This document shows, piece after piece, positions 28,268 to 38,992 of a stretch of 64,000 nucleotides of DNA. The stretch is from NCBI GenBank assembly GCA_004764695.1, contig SMSO01000037.1, positions 1,979,747 through 2,043,746 of the forward strand, written 5' to 3'. Below the pieces are notes generated by a model. The model did not search any database. It was not told the origin of the DNA and saw only the letters and a program-made list of their open reading frames with translations. The position numbers were made by a program, and so were the translations under genes. Each line of letters starts with the position of its first letter. Within the stretch, counting starts at the first letter, position 1. This stretch comes from Schizochytrium sp. TIO01 (Eukaryota > Sar > Bigyra > Thraustochytrida > Thraustochytriidae).

Positions 28268-30412
28268 TTATACCTGCGGGTTAGCGTGCTGGTTATCCCA
28301 AAGCTTTTTGTAGAGAGACCCGGGTTGAGCCAAGAGCTCATCGTGTGAGCCCGACTCTTCGACAACTCCGTTGTTAAGGACAATGATCTTGTCCGCGTTC
28401 CTTGCTGTGGAAAGACGATGAGCGATCAAGAGGGATGTGCGGTTCTTGGCCAAAGCTGAGAGGGATTCCATGATGTTTGATTCTGTTCGCGAATCAAGAG
28501 CCGATGTTGCCTCATCAGCCAATAGAATGGGTGCGTTCTTAAGCATGGCACGGGCAATAGCAACGCGCTGCTTTTCACCGCCAGAGAGCTTAAGGCCTCG
28601 CTCACCAACTTGAGTCTCAAAGCCCTCAGGCAGCATCTTCACAAGAGGCTCAAGGTGGGCCATGCGCGCTACCTCCTCGACACGTTCACGGGGTGCATTA
28701 AAATCTGCATAGTGCAAGTTGTAGTACAGAGTGTCATTAAACATGACTGTGTCTTGCGGAATTACACCAATGTGTTGACGTAAGCTATCAAGCTGAACAT
28801 CCCGAGTGTCTGCACCATGTACAAGAACTTTGCCTTGGTCAGCATCGTAAAACCGGAACAAGAGGCGAAGCAATGTAGATTTACCACATCCGGAGGGGCC
28901 AACAATTGCAACAGTCTGGCCGTGCGGAATCTTCAAATTCAGGCCACGCAAAATAGGGCGTTCCTTTGAATAACCAAACCAAACGTCTCGGAATTCAATT
29001 TCTGGCATGCTCAAGTCAGCAGGCATTGGAGGTAGAGGAATAGCATCTGATTTTGTGGAGATTCGCGTTTGTTGACGTTGCAAGAGAAACATCTCATCCA
29101 TGTCAATGAGTGCTTGACGCAACTCACGGTACACAGACCCAACAAAGTTCAATGGAACTGAGAGCTGGAAGAGCAAGCCGTTGACGAGAACGAGATCACC
29201 GACAGTCATTGTGCCCTGGCAAATTTCGTTAGCTGCCATGTACATGACCGCGGTGAGGCCTACAGAGAAAATTGCATTTTGGCCAAAGTTGAGCCATGCC
29301 AATGAAGTCTGCGTCTTCAAAGAGGCCTTTTCGAACTCCTGGAGTGAGGAGTCGTAGCGATTAGCCTCATGGAGATCATTTGTAAAGTACTTCACTGTCT
29401 CGTAGTTAATGAGGGAGTCCACTACTTTTGCACTAGCGTCGTTTTCAGAAGAGTTCATATCCTTGCGAATTGCTGTACGCCAGTTTGTGGTGCGGATTGT
29501 AAACCAAACGTAGATAGAAAGTGTAGCAAGAGTGATAGCGGCGTAACTCGGGCCTGCACGGTATGCAAGCAGGCCACTCACCATGCTGAGCTCTAGGGCG
29601 GTAGGTACGACGCGAAAGACTAATGATGACAGCACAAAATCAATAGAGCGACCACCACGGTCAATTACCCGCGAGAGACGTCCAGTCTGACGATTAAGGT
29701 GAAAGGAAAGGTCCATTGAGTGTAGGTGTAGAAAAACGTTGCGAGCAACCTTCCGAATAGCGGATTGTGCTACGGATGCAAAAACAGCGTTACGACCCTC
29801 TTGAAAACCACTGCCACCGGCACGGGCAAGACCATATATCAACACAAGTGAAAGTGGAACAGCAGCAACTGCCTCAGGACTAATTGTTTGGTTACTTCCA
29901 CCGGTCATATCATTCAGCTGGTCCACAAGTGCTTTGAAGATAAATGGGACACACACTGTGAGAACCTTGCCACCCACAAGCAACATCAACGCAATCACCA
30001 CTCTAGCGCGGACTTTCCAATTATCTTTGGGCCAGATGTGACCTAACATGGCGCGGAGAATCTCCTGCTCTTGTGAGCCCCTGGCAGACTTTGAGGTCAC
30101 CTTCGACGAGAGACCAGCAAAGTGGCTCTTACCATTTGTGACGGCAACCTTTCCAATCCGCGAAGCAGGTCCTGCGTGTGCAAGGCCAAACCGAGACTTG
30201 GCTGCGAAGCTAGCGATGCCAGTAAAGGTGTCAAGCTTTGCAATGTTTGATATCCGCGAGGGTGATGTGTTTGCGGCGCCGTGAAGCCACGAAGGTCTCA
30301 CTGCGAGACCTTCTGAGGCTGAGAAAGATACCCTTTGTAGCAATTTGGCCTCATTTCCGCGAATTCCGAGGCCCGAGAGCGCTGACCGCGACGATGAGAA
30401 GGCTCGCAGCAT
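28268..30412 (-). CDS. ATM1: Mitochondrial ABC transporter ATM1/ABCB7
   Basis: A 714-residue half-transporter from ATG 30412. ATM1/ABCB7 in the inner mitochondrial membrane exports a glutathione/sulfur compound needed for cytosolic iron-sulfur protein assembly. The N-terminus ([19 protein letters not shown]) is Arg/Ser-rich with no acids, a good mitochondrial presequence. Residues ~130-440 form the six-helix membrane domain, with the ATM1-type [24 protein letters not shown] segment that contains the family's 'D.l.NyE.VK.F' signature. The nucleotide-binding domain has Walker [10 protein letters not shown], signature [13 protein letters not shown], Walker [13 protein letters not shown] and the H-loop IAHRLST, all intact. 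Length agrees with fungal and animal ATM1 (~690-750). The frame is open to a GTG at 30421, three codons upstream. Confidence 0.96.
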   Translation of the reverse strand: MLRAFSSSRSALSGLGIRGNEAKLLQRVSFSASEGLAVRPSWLHGAANTSPSRISNIAKLDTFTGIASFAAKSRFGLAHAGPASRIGKVAVTNGKSHFAGLSSKVTSKSARGSQEQEILRAMLGHIWPKDNWKVRARVVIALMLLVGGKVLTVCVPFIFKALVDQLNDMTGGSNQTISPEAVAAVPLSLVLIYGLARAGGSGFQEGRNAVFASVAQSAIRKVARNVFLHLHSMDLSFHLNRQTGRLSRVIDRGGRSIDFVLSSLVFRVVPTALELSMVSGLLAYRAGPSYAAITLATLSIYVWFTIRTTNWRTAIRKDMNSSENDASAKVVDSLINYETVKYFTNDLHEANRYDSSLQEFEKASLKTQTSLAWLNFGQNAIFSVGLTAVMYMAANEICQGTMTVGDLVLVNGLLFQLSVPLNFVGSVYRELRQALIDMDEMFLLQRQQTRISTKSDAIPLPPMPADLSMPEIEFRDVWFGYSKERPILRGLNLKIPHGQTVAIVGPSGCGKSTLLRLLFRFYDADQGKVLVHGADTRDVQLDSLRQHIGVIPQDTVMFNDTLYYNLHYADFNAPRERVEEVARMAHLEPLVKMLPEGFETQVGERGLKLSGGEKQRVAIARAMLKNAPILLADEATSALDSRTESNIMESLSALAKNRTSLLIAHRLSTARNADKIIVLNNGVVEESGSHDELLAQPGSLYKKLWDNQHANPQV

Positions 30413-32072
30413 TGTATCCACTTTGAATCCTGCTCCAGTAGCCTTTGCGAGTCCGCTGCGGCGTACAGAGAGTCTATTATGTGTTCAAAAGTTTGAAATC
30501 TTGGCGCTTCGGCGATGATCGCCGATGCGCCGCAGATCTGGCACCTGGGTCCAACCAAACTAGGCGGCAGGCCTTTGAAGGTCCCCTGTGCCGAAATTTC
30601 CGCCCGCGATCGCTGCACGGCGCCTCCAGAGAGCGCCAAGCCGTCGCGAGTCGGGTCTGGCGCACCTCGTTTTAGCTCTGCCTGCTCCAATTTTGTCTCT
30701 TCCTCTCACTCTTTCTTTATTCTTTTTCTCTATCTTCTCAGACTCCCCTCCGCCTTAGCCTCTGTGCAGACAATACAAGACCCCAAGCTACAATACTATT
30801 TAACCCGCACGATGTCACGGGGTCTTTTAACATCAATATTCTCCGCTCCTCCCCTGCTTTCCCTATATTCAGCTTCGTCTCGGGCTATAACCTACTGTGC
30901 GGATGTCTGTAAGTAGGTTATAAAATAAAGTGCACTTGCCGCGAGCTATAACGTACTTCTGCGAAGAAAAGGGCGGTGTGAGCAAGTCGAGTATCTGCGA
31001 CGTCATTTCTATGAGATTGTTTTGGTGCGAATTTCAGGTGCCTCGCCTGACCCGCCTGAGTTCAATCTCCCGCTCGTCGCGAGGCAGACACGCATGGCTG
31101 CGCCTGTGCCTGTGCCTGGCCAGGCGGCTGGCCTCTGGCCGCAGCTGGCCTCCACGGCCCACCTCGCGAGCTCGCTCGCTCGCTCGCTCGCTCGCAGGGT
31201 ACCTGCGGGGAGCGCTTCGAGCGGCCCAGAAACGTCACAGCGAATTGCAATTGATTGATGTGATGTCCTTTTTGTGACAATTCGGTGACGGTGGAATGTT
31301 GAAGAGGTTAGACAGACAACTAAACTAACTCACCACTTCGCACTCTGTTCGATCCGCCGCTGATTTACCCGGAGCGTGCGAGCCTGCAAGCAAGCAAGCC
31401 AGCCAGCCAGCCAGCAAGCGTGCTGTGCCCGAGCGGTATCAGTTCTAATTCTGCGGAGGCGACAGCCTTTGCAGTCTGCCTCCGCGACGCCTTCGACGCC
31501 CATGTGCATAAGTTCTGTGGTTACGGATGGGATCTCTTTCATAAATTACCATGGATGGAGCAGAAGGCCTTCCTTCGTGAGTGAATGAAAGAACCTTGGC
31601 CTCCTGCACGCTCCCCGGCACGCTGCCCACCGGCCAGTCAGAGGACATCGGCCTCGCCAGCGACTCGAGTGCGCGGATGAGGATGGTGGTGGAAAAGAAG
31701 AGTGCTCTATCATTGCCATTGAAGAAAGAGATAAGAAGAGATAAAAGAGAGATAAGAAGAGAGATGAAATAGAGATATGAAGGAAGCTTTCTTTGTTTCC
31801 CTCCTTTTGCCGATAAAAACTATGAAAAGCTTTCTTTCTCTTCATGGAAGCAGCGGAAGGCGTAGTCTGGTAACTAGGAGGTAATGTGTGGGTATTACTT
31901 GGTAATTAGTTCGTTTGCATGGCTGCACACGTACATTTTTTTAATATATTATTTTTATAAATAATTAAAAAGGTAAAACTATTTTAAATTGGTTTAAAAA
32001 GAAGGAATCATTGGTGTATTACTAGTAATCAATAAAAGCAAGTTATTTAGAAAGGGTCTCAATTTAGAAATC

Positions 32073-32114
32073 GAGAAAAAGATGTCTCGCGACATTGCGA
32101 GACATCTTTCTCTG
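32073..32114. other. Strong inverted repeat (hairpin)
   Basis: Arms of 18 nt around a 6-nt loop (GACATT, 32091-32096). The inner 13 bp are perfect (AAAGATGTCTCGC pairing with GCGAGACATCTTT) and the outer positions have two mismatches. It sits in AT-rich non-coding DNA and could be an RNA hairpin, terminator-like element or small transposon relic. Confidence 0.7.
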
Positions 32115-32372
32115 AACTACTATGAATAGCTTTCGAAGGGCTGGTGCAATGCTCCCCCCAAGCCCCAAGTCGCCTGACAAACAAGAATCAAGAACTATGG
32201 AAATGCAATTTGCAATTTCAAAGAAGAAAAAAGTAAGTTTATATATATTAAAGTGCCCACGCTTTTAGACCAGCTTGATAAACAATTCAAGGTTTCGCAG
32301 ATCAAAATACAAATGAATCGGAAACAGACGTGGCAGAGAATATTCAAAGAGAGTAAATATTCCAATCATCTA

Positions 32373-32711
32373 TTATATCTGACTGTTCAAAATTAGATGC
32401 ACTAACATGAAGCTATTGCCATGAAAGTTGGAGGCAAGGTTTCCGGTCACGAAGGGACAGTTTACAACATTAGATTTGTGAATTATGGAAGACTGGCACC
32501 AGCTTTGAATCAGACCACACTTTGCTGCACAATCTACTTTAGGTTTATCTGAGTTTGTAACGACATAATTGAAACCCTCTTTCATGGGGGGACCACTATT
32601 GTAGTCTATCAGGTCTTGAGGTATACGCTTGGCACAACTGCCAGAAGGTTGTGAACGACATATAGATTGAAAAATACTCAATGAAATGCGGATTGTTTTC
32701 TTTGGGCACAC
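32373..32711 (-). pseudogene. Possible Cys-rich exon or gene fragment
   Basis: A 112-codon open frame starting at GTG. It encodes a Cys-rich sequence with spacing CRSQPSGSC, then DCAAKCGLIQSWCQS and VVNCPF, which looks more like a disulfide-bonded extracellular module (PAN/WSC-like) than chance. The only internal ATG is mid-frame, and I see no flanking exon with matching phase, so it may be a remnant or one exon of a gene I cannot assemble. Confidence 0.25.
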
Positions 32712-34156
32712 AGTACGTGCTTGCTTGCGAATCAGAAAATATCTATTCAGCGAAATCGAGCCCGTGTGGCTAATCGTGTATTATACAAAATACTTCCGCA
32801 TATATAATCGTGTTTCATTGGTTTTCACAGGTTGTCACCTTGCCTTATGGACTTGGTCCATCGATTGTAGGTAGTACTTCGAGCTACAATTAAAATCAAA
32901 CAGCTTGTGTTTTTGACAAGGCGCAGATATTTTTTTCAGGATTTTTCTTCGTTCAAAGTCGCACCATTTAATTGATACCTATTTCCACACACACAAAACT
33001 AAATGAGAGGGAAACTACCCGTTGATGCAGCTAATGGACTGTCTTAATTTTGATCAAAGACCTTGAAAGCTTGAAGATAAAGAAACGTTGTTTAGTTATA
33101 CCAGCACCGCTAATTCATTCTTGCAATTTCTATCACTATTCAATGACTTGGTTTTGCAACACTTTCCTATCTGGCTTCTGCTGTGTTGTTCAATTAACTG
33201 ACTCAAGCTTCCCTCCTCTCCTGCTACCCACAGTTTGCTCTTATTAACTTCACATCTAAATCTCGAATACATGGCTATTGTTCTGGATAATCCGACTCTG
33301 AACATTCGTTTGCTCTATGCGTCAGCAGTTTAGGTTTCAAGAGATTTTGTCCAGTCTGCTTTTCTCAGGTACGTAATACAGATAGCAATTGCAAGATGAC
33401 CAAAAATGCACTGCAATACAGCCTTGCATGTGTATACCCAATTATGGTCCTAAGAGTGAATATCATGATTTGACTTCTTACCCAACTTAAAGAAAGTCGA
33501 AGGATTGATAGGAGTACCTGGTACCCTAACAGCATAACAGTGGTAGCTAGATAGATAGATACCTAGCTAGAGGTTCAATCCCAGATTTGCAGCACCACTA
33601 ATAAGCTACTCCAATCAATCCTTTTACTTCAAAATGGGTAAAAATTTAACTGCAAGACCTGAAGCATCACTCACGGGCTTGTTGAATAAACTGTGCCAAC
33701 CTACCTACTGTCTTTATGTAATAAAGCAGATATCACTTTCACTACCTGCCCATTTACTACCTAGTTAGGTACCTACCTACCTACCTACCTGCCTACTTCC
33801 CCAGGCCAGTCAGATGTGACCCTTGAAACTTTCCGGAACTGCCAACACTCCTGCTCTAAGTTTGCCAGTCTTGATTGTGTTGCAAACAAATACCGAAGAC
33901 TACGTTCTAGCTATCGCAAGGTTACTCTGTCCTCGAGGTATTGTCTAAACAATCTCCCGATCCACTGCGATCCACTAAGCAGAGCACCAAAACTCTTGGA
34001 GTGTTCCTTGAAAAGGTAGGTACCTACCTGATATGACGAAAATGGTATCAGTGTGAAGCCTAATTAATTCCTAAATCCGGCACGTGTAAAACTTTTATCA
34101 GGTTAAACTATAGGAGTGTCCATGGGGGGGGGTAGGTAGTACGCCAGCATGCATAT

Positions 34157-36100
34157 ATGAATAATGCCTTCGAGTTCATTTTTCTTTCATCTGGCAGCGA
34201 GATGGTCAACATCAATTCTGCAATGCGAAGGAGACGTTCATGGACTCTCTCGATAATGAGAATGCCGGTCTCTCATTGCAAAACGCAACCCAGTCGTCGC
34301 CCAGGGTCTTTAACTAGGCTTCGTGGTGATGTGCCACGTGCTTTGCGGCAAGCTGTAGCAATGGCATTGGCAATGGCCATTGCTCAGTTGAGCTGGACTG
34401 TAGGCGCCGAGGCTGTTACAGTAATGCTAAGAATGCCACGTTTAAGGGGTGGTATTGGGGATGGTGAATGGCTCGGTGCAAGAGGACTGTCCAGCGATCA
34501 GGAGCTTCCGTGGTGGTTCTACTTGCTGATGCCGTTCATCTCGGGAGCAGTGGGCTACGGGACTAATGTCGTTGTAAGTATCGTGTCAAGAATGTTTGAT
34601 GAACTTTTGGTCAAGCGATATTTGGATATGTTTTTTGGTACTCGTCAATACTAGAGTCTTGATACACTTATCGAGAATACAGAGTAAAGTGGGATGCATT
34701 TTACGGAGGCTTTGAGACTAACGCACAACATTTATTAATTCTTCCTTGCGTTTTTGATACACAAATTACATGCATGGCTATTCAATTTACGTAACCAGGC
34801 GCTGAAGCTAACCTTTGGTCCTCTCAAGTTTTGGGGCATTGAGCTCTATCGCATGAAAGACCAACCTGCCGGTTGCATCGGCTGGCAGGGCATCGTGCCA
34901 ACGAAGGCTGAAAAGATGGCCAGCAACTCGGTTGATCTAATGACTCAAAAGCTTTTCAATATTCGTGAGATTTTTGGACGAATTGAGAAAGATAAAGCTG
35001 CAGCTCATCTTAAAACTGGGTTTGAGATGACTCTTTCTCGAATCGTTGACAAACTCTCTGATGAATATATCATTGAGCACACAACTGCATGGAAAAGGAC
35101 CGAACAGGTTGTGAAAGATCAAATAATGACGTGGTCAGTTGCAGAACTTCCCGCGTTCACAGCAGGCTTCATGAGCGACCTTGTTGAGCAGCTCGATGAT
35201 GTATATGACCTGAAGCACATGTGCGTAAGTGAAATGGTGCTGCATCCCGAGCTTTTAGTAGATGTCTTTAAGTCTGTAGGAGCTCAGGAGCTTCGTTTTA
35301 TCGAGAACTCTGGCTTCTATTTAGGCTTTCTGTTTGGCTGTATACAAACAGTTCTTTTTCGTTGGGCTATTCCCACAAATATCAGCAACTACCTTCTTCC
35401 AATACTAGGTGGGTTTGTTGGCTATTTTACAAACCTGGTAAGTTCTCGTTTCCTGCTTTTCTCGTAGCCATGGCAATCATATGCTAACTCAAAATGATAT
35501 CAATGTGCCTCGCAACTATTCGTAACATAGATTGCTCTCAAAGCGATCTTCTCCCCAGTCGAGCCACGGCCAATTTGCTGTGGCCGAATAAAGCTCCAAG
35601 GCCTTTTTTTGAAGCGTCAACAAGAGGCAAGTGCTAAATTTGCCTCAAAAATGGTTGCTTCAGTTCTGCACTCAGAGAATATCTGGTGGTATATGATGAA
35701 TGGTCCCAAGGCTGAAAATTTTGAAAAGCTACTCAGGCTTCACGCTGATGCCTTCACTAGCCGCATGATTGGCTTTGCTCGCCCACTTGTTGAGTCTTAC
35801 ATGGGTGCAGAGAATTTTAAGAAAATGAGGGGGGATGTACAAGACATGACTGTCAATGAGATTGTTAATATTATTCAGTATATGCATGATTACACAGATC
35901 AAGCCTTAGACCTCGAGACTGAAATCCGAACTAAAATGCAAGCTCTCCCTGCTCAAGACTTTGAGCGAGTTTTGCATCCTGTGTTTGAAGAAGACGAGCT
36001 TAAGCTCATCTTAGTAGGTACATTTCTCGGGGTTGTTGTGGGTTTTTTACAAATGATCGTCAGTTTTGCAATCGTTGGAGATTTTTTCCCATCAATCTGA
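34157..36100 (+). CDS. DUF445-family membrane protein, three exons
   Basis: Exons 34157-34573, 34799-35437 and 35531-36100 (donors GTAAGT/GTAAGT, acceptors ACCAG/ACATAG, phase 0) give 541 residues. The protein has two copies of the DUF445 signature: VGYGTNVVALKLTFGPLKFWG, then a GIVP..AEKMA stretch near ~130-180, and VGYFTNLIALKAIFSPVEP then a GLFLKRQQEASAKFA stretch near ~345-390. Bacterial DUF445 proteins have the same 'GY.TN..Ai..lF.P' plus 'G..p..r..lA' pattern. Hydrophobic segments at ~122-139, ~330-355 and ~520-535 predict an integral membrane protein with long helical loops between. The first ~100 residues are Arg/Ser/Met-rich and may be an organellar targeting peptide. The function of the family is unknown. 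Confidence 0.82.
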
Positions 36101-36537
36101 ACCCTGAATTTTACTTTCTCCTGTCACTAGCATTTGTATTGTTTTGTTTACAAGGAACCATCATGTTCTCATGCAGGGTCATGCTCGCCATCCCACATGA
36201 ACCTCCTGCCTAAAAAATTCGGCAGCCTGGATTTACCTAGACACGAGGCGTTGTCACTTCTAAAGCATTTGAATAGGTACACTTTTTTTCTTTTTCTTTT
36301 TTACTACCTAACGTCGCTTGGTTGTTCATTGCCCTCCTTTTATGAGTTCGTTCTTTTACTATGCCAACCCCGTCACCTACAATGTCAAACTTGAAGTCAG
36401 AGGTGATCGAGTTTTACATGAGTTCATGTTTTTTCAACAGGCGGTGTGCAAAGCTACATTGACAAGGAGATTTGTGCAAAATCAGATTCCACTTCGCAAT
36501 ATACATTAGAGATACATATTTTTCATGTTAAGCCCAC
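36101..36537. other. Convergent intergenic region
   Basis: T-rich spacer between the DUF445 gene (+) and the IQ/Sfi1-like gene (-). No coding signal beyond short frames. Confidence 0.5.
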
Positions 36538-38703
36538 TCATGTCTTGTCAATCGTGTGTAGAGGAGTTAGGTGAATTGTATTTGAGATATCTTTGATTTC
36601 TTCGAGAATGTAAGCTAGAAAAAGCTTATGACGATCAGTCTCATCAAGGGTAGAAATGATAAATTCACGAAAATAAGGCCACGCAACGCCGACGCAGATT
36701 GCTGCCCCGAGTTGGTTCAATGGAAGATGCCAGAACCAGATATTAAGATACGGTGCACAATTAGAACACGCCCAGCTATGAAATTTTGCAGGAAAGACGT
36801 GCCGATCTTTTATCCAAGTCAAAAGATCAGAGCATGGTTCCAGGCAAGCCTTGGCTCCCATGTGTGGATCGACGCTGTTTGTGCTTGCCCATAAACGTAG
36901 AAGTTTAATGCCAGAACCTGATATAGAGTACCGAGACAATAAATCAGCTTCATGAGAAAGTTTTATCCCAGCTTTAGCAGCGTCCATTAGTTGCCTACGC
37001 AAGGAATGAGCAATCTCTCGGCGGCGGGCTTTACGTGTTATCTTGAAGCGAGCCCACAAAGTGAGTGTGCGACGCTGCATAGCACGAAGTTCGTTATACT
37101 CAGCCTGAAAAGCAGCTGTGAAATCGTTTTTGGTGGTGTAAGACTTTTGTAAGCCAGCTATTTGGATTGCCATTTCCTGACTTTCAACGTGAAACGCAGA
37201 TTCTGTTGTGGAAACAAGCTGTTCATACTTTTCCTTTGAAATTCGGAGTGCTTCCTGGCGATACTGCTTTCGAGCAGCCATACGACTGTGCAAGGCTCTT
37301 TCTTGGCGAATTGCACGCACTGCTCGTCTTCCAAGACGACCTCTTACAAGCTTTTGAATTTTTATTCGTGCTAAATATCGTGCAACGGCTTGTGAAACAA
37401 GTCTGATTGTCACTGCATGTTTCATATTTTCACGCACAGATTTGGAGATCAAGTTGAATTGTTGCCAATGTTCAAAGCAGCGCAGCTTAGTACCAGATAT
37501 AATGCGCACAGTGAAACGTCGAACAGCTCGAGCTTGCCTAGCAGCCTTGTGCCATTGATGAAGTACTTTAATAATGGTTTGGTGGGCTATTCTAGCAAGA
37601 TGTATCCGTAACTTCGCAGCTCGACGCTCAGAATTCTCTTTTACACTTTCCATGAATGAGCGAAATGCTTTACCAAGAAGCTGATTCGAAATTCTGCGCA
37701 TCAGTCTCCGAATACGTTTACTGCGGTGTCGGTATATGTCCCATGACTGAAAACACATAGATACCAGGCGAGCTTGATGTCGGTTGAATCCTTGATTAAC
37801 GTGACAAATTAATGTTTTACGAATTGCAGCTCTGCGACGTCCTATATAGCCTCGATAGAGCCTCTGACCATGAATCGCTAGTGCGAGACAAGTTGGTCGC
37901 CATCGAACCCAATACCCATTCCAGACTGATTGGATTTTTCTCGCTGCTCTGATAATCCTGCGCTGATAACGTCTTCCGGGAAGTCGTCCAAATCTCTTTT
38001 GCCCGAACGCGAATACTTGCCAATCAGGAACAGAACCATACCGATGAACCAGGACTAGAAAATCAACAAAGTCGGTGCACTCTACTGTGCACTTAAGAAC
38101 CTGTTCACTTTTTTTCTGCCGTTGCTCTTCATGCGCCATGAGAATCATCTCCATGTTTTCTGCTACTGCAGCTTCTTTGCGTCTTTGATTTCCAATTTGT
38201 CGTAGAACACGGGACATGTGCTCTGTAACCCACTCTTGCTGCCCTTTTGAAGTTTTAACCTTTTCATTCGTCTGAAAACCATTGAGAATGGTCGTTGCAG
38301 CATGATGACGAGCATCTGTCCATGTGTCTTGATAGCGTTTGGGCCCACGTATATCAAATCTCATACTTTGTGCCTTGCGTTGCGTGTTGAGCAGCGAATG
38401 TACCATAGCTACACTTGGGTTGCTTAAAGTTTGCTGAAGTTCAAGTCTTGCCTGATTTCTCCGCTGCTGAAATTGAAGTAGTAAACTTTCTCTCCATCTT
38501 GCATCAGAGCTCATACGACTGACCATCTGGGCAATGAAGCGTTCTTCCTTCGTGATCCATCGCCGTCCGTGGGTAACTTCATAGCGTTCATCCTCCAGCT
38601 GTGAAAAGAAGTCGCTATACGGATCTGTGAGAGCTGTGCCTGTCCTCGACTCTGTTGCGCTTAATGGTGGAAGTTGTGATTTTCTTGTTTCCATCGTGGC
38701 CAT
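36538..38703 (-). CDS. IQ-motif protein with Sfi1-like Trp repeats
   Basis: A 721-residue, strongly basic, helical protein. The first ~240 residues are charged helix (ITKEERFIAQMVSRM, LLLQFQQRRNQARLELQQ). IQ motifs follow at about residue 265 (IQSVWNGYWVRWR), at about 285 (IHGQRLYRGYIGRRR) and at about 450 (IQKLVRGRLGRRA); these bind calmodulin or centrin-like EF-hand proteins. Between them lie repeats ending in a Trp with surrounding hydrophobics (CFQSWDIYRHR, VLHQWHKAARQ, CFEHWQQF), similar to the centrin-binding Sfi1 repeat. The C-terminal ~130 residues are less repetitive and Cys/Trp-containing. A centrosome/basal-body or flagellar role is inferred. ATG 38703 is the first Met of the frame. 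Confidence 0.75.
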   Translation of the reverse strand: MATMETRKSQLPPLSATESRTGTALTDPYSDFFSQLEDERYEVTHGRRWITKEERFIAQMVSRMSSDARWRESLLLQFQQRRNQARLELQQTLSNPSVAMVHSLLNTQRKAQSMRFDIRGPKRYQDTWTDARHHAATTILNGFQTNEKVKTSKGQQEWVTEHMSRVLRQIGNQRRKEAAVAENMEMILMAHEEQRQKKSEQVLKCTVECTDFVDFLVLVHRYGSVPDWQVFAFGQKRFGRLPGRRYQRRIIRAARKIQSVWNGYWVRWRPTCLALAIHGQRLYRGYIGRRRAAIRKTLICHVNQGFNRHQARLVSMCFQSWDIYRHRSKRIRRLMRRISNQLLGKAFRSFMESVKENSERRAAKLRIHLARIAHQTIIKVLHQWHKAARQARAVRRFTVRIISGTKLRCFEHWQQFNLISKSVRENMKHAVTIRLVSQAVARYLARIKIQKLVRGRLGRRAVRAIRQERALHSRMAARKQYRQEALRISKEKYEQLVSTTESAFHVESQEMAIQIAGLQKSYTTKNDFTAAFQAEYNELRAMQRRTLTLWARFKITRKARRREIAHSLRRQLMDAAKAGIKLSHEADLLSRYSISGSGIKLLRLWASTNSVDPHMGAKACLEPCSDLLTWIKDRHVFPAKFHSWACSNCAPYLNIWFWHLPLNQLGAAICVGVAWPYFREFIISTLDETDRHKLFLAYILEEIKDISNTIHLTPLHTIDKT

Positions 38704-38992
38704 TCAGTCCACCAAGGAATAGTGATCAATTTGCTTGCATATCTCAGACCCAAACGCGACATAGGGCCATGAACTGCACCATGTTTACTTTCATGAAACA
38801 TTTTATTAATTTTAACTAACGCCGCATAACGGTATGCATGAGGTAACATGGGGAGCTTCACTGTGCCTATGAAAACCTTAAGACTTATATAACCTCCAAA
38901 TGTTAGTATTTATTCCATATTAAGAAAGATAAAATTATTTAGGTCTTAAATAAGAAGCGGAGGCTAGGTAAGAAAATGGCATGGTCAAGGAA
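38704..38992. other. Upstream flank of the IQ/Sfi1-like gene
   Basis: About 290 bp between two minus-strand genes. It should contain the promoter of the IQ/Sfi1-like gene and the 3' UTR of the three-exon orphan. No gene is seen. Confidence 0.4.

Larger units (their letters stand above)
30413..34156. other. 3.7-kb region with no convincing complete gene
   Basis: The first ~1.4 kb (30413-31850) is GC-rich, with overlapping short frames on both strands and no domains, and includes the ATM1 promoter. A (GCTC)n run lies at 31167-31195 and a GCAAGCCAGC-type run at 31386-31420. From ~31900 it becomes AT-rich and contains a strong hairpin (32073-32114), a Cys-rich coding fragment (32373-32711, -) and CTAC/GGTA-type repeats at 33540-34030 leading into the DUF445 gene. 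Confidence 0.5.

Noticed and set aside
30298-30690. 130-codon minus-strand frame upstream of ATM1
   Set aside because: Overlaps the ATM1 presequence in a different frame; GC-rich chance frame with no domain.
33571-33582. GGTTCAATCCC, resembling a tRNA B box
   Set aside because: The surrounding sequence does not form T-arm, anticodon or acceptor stems.
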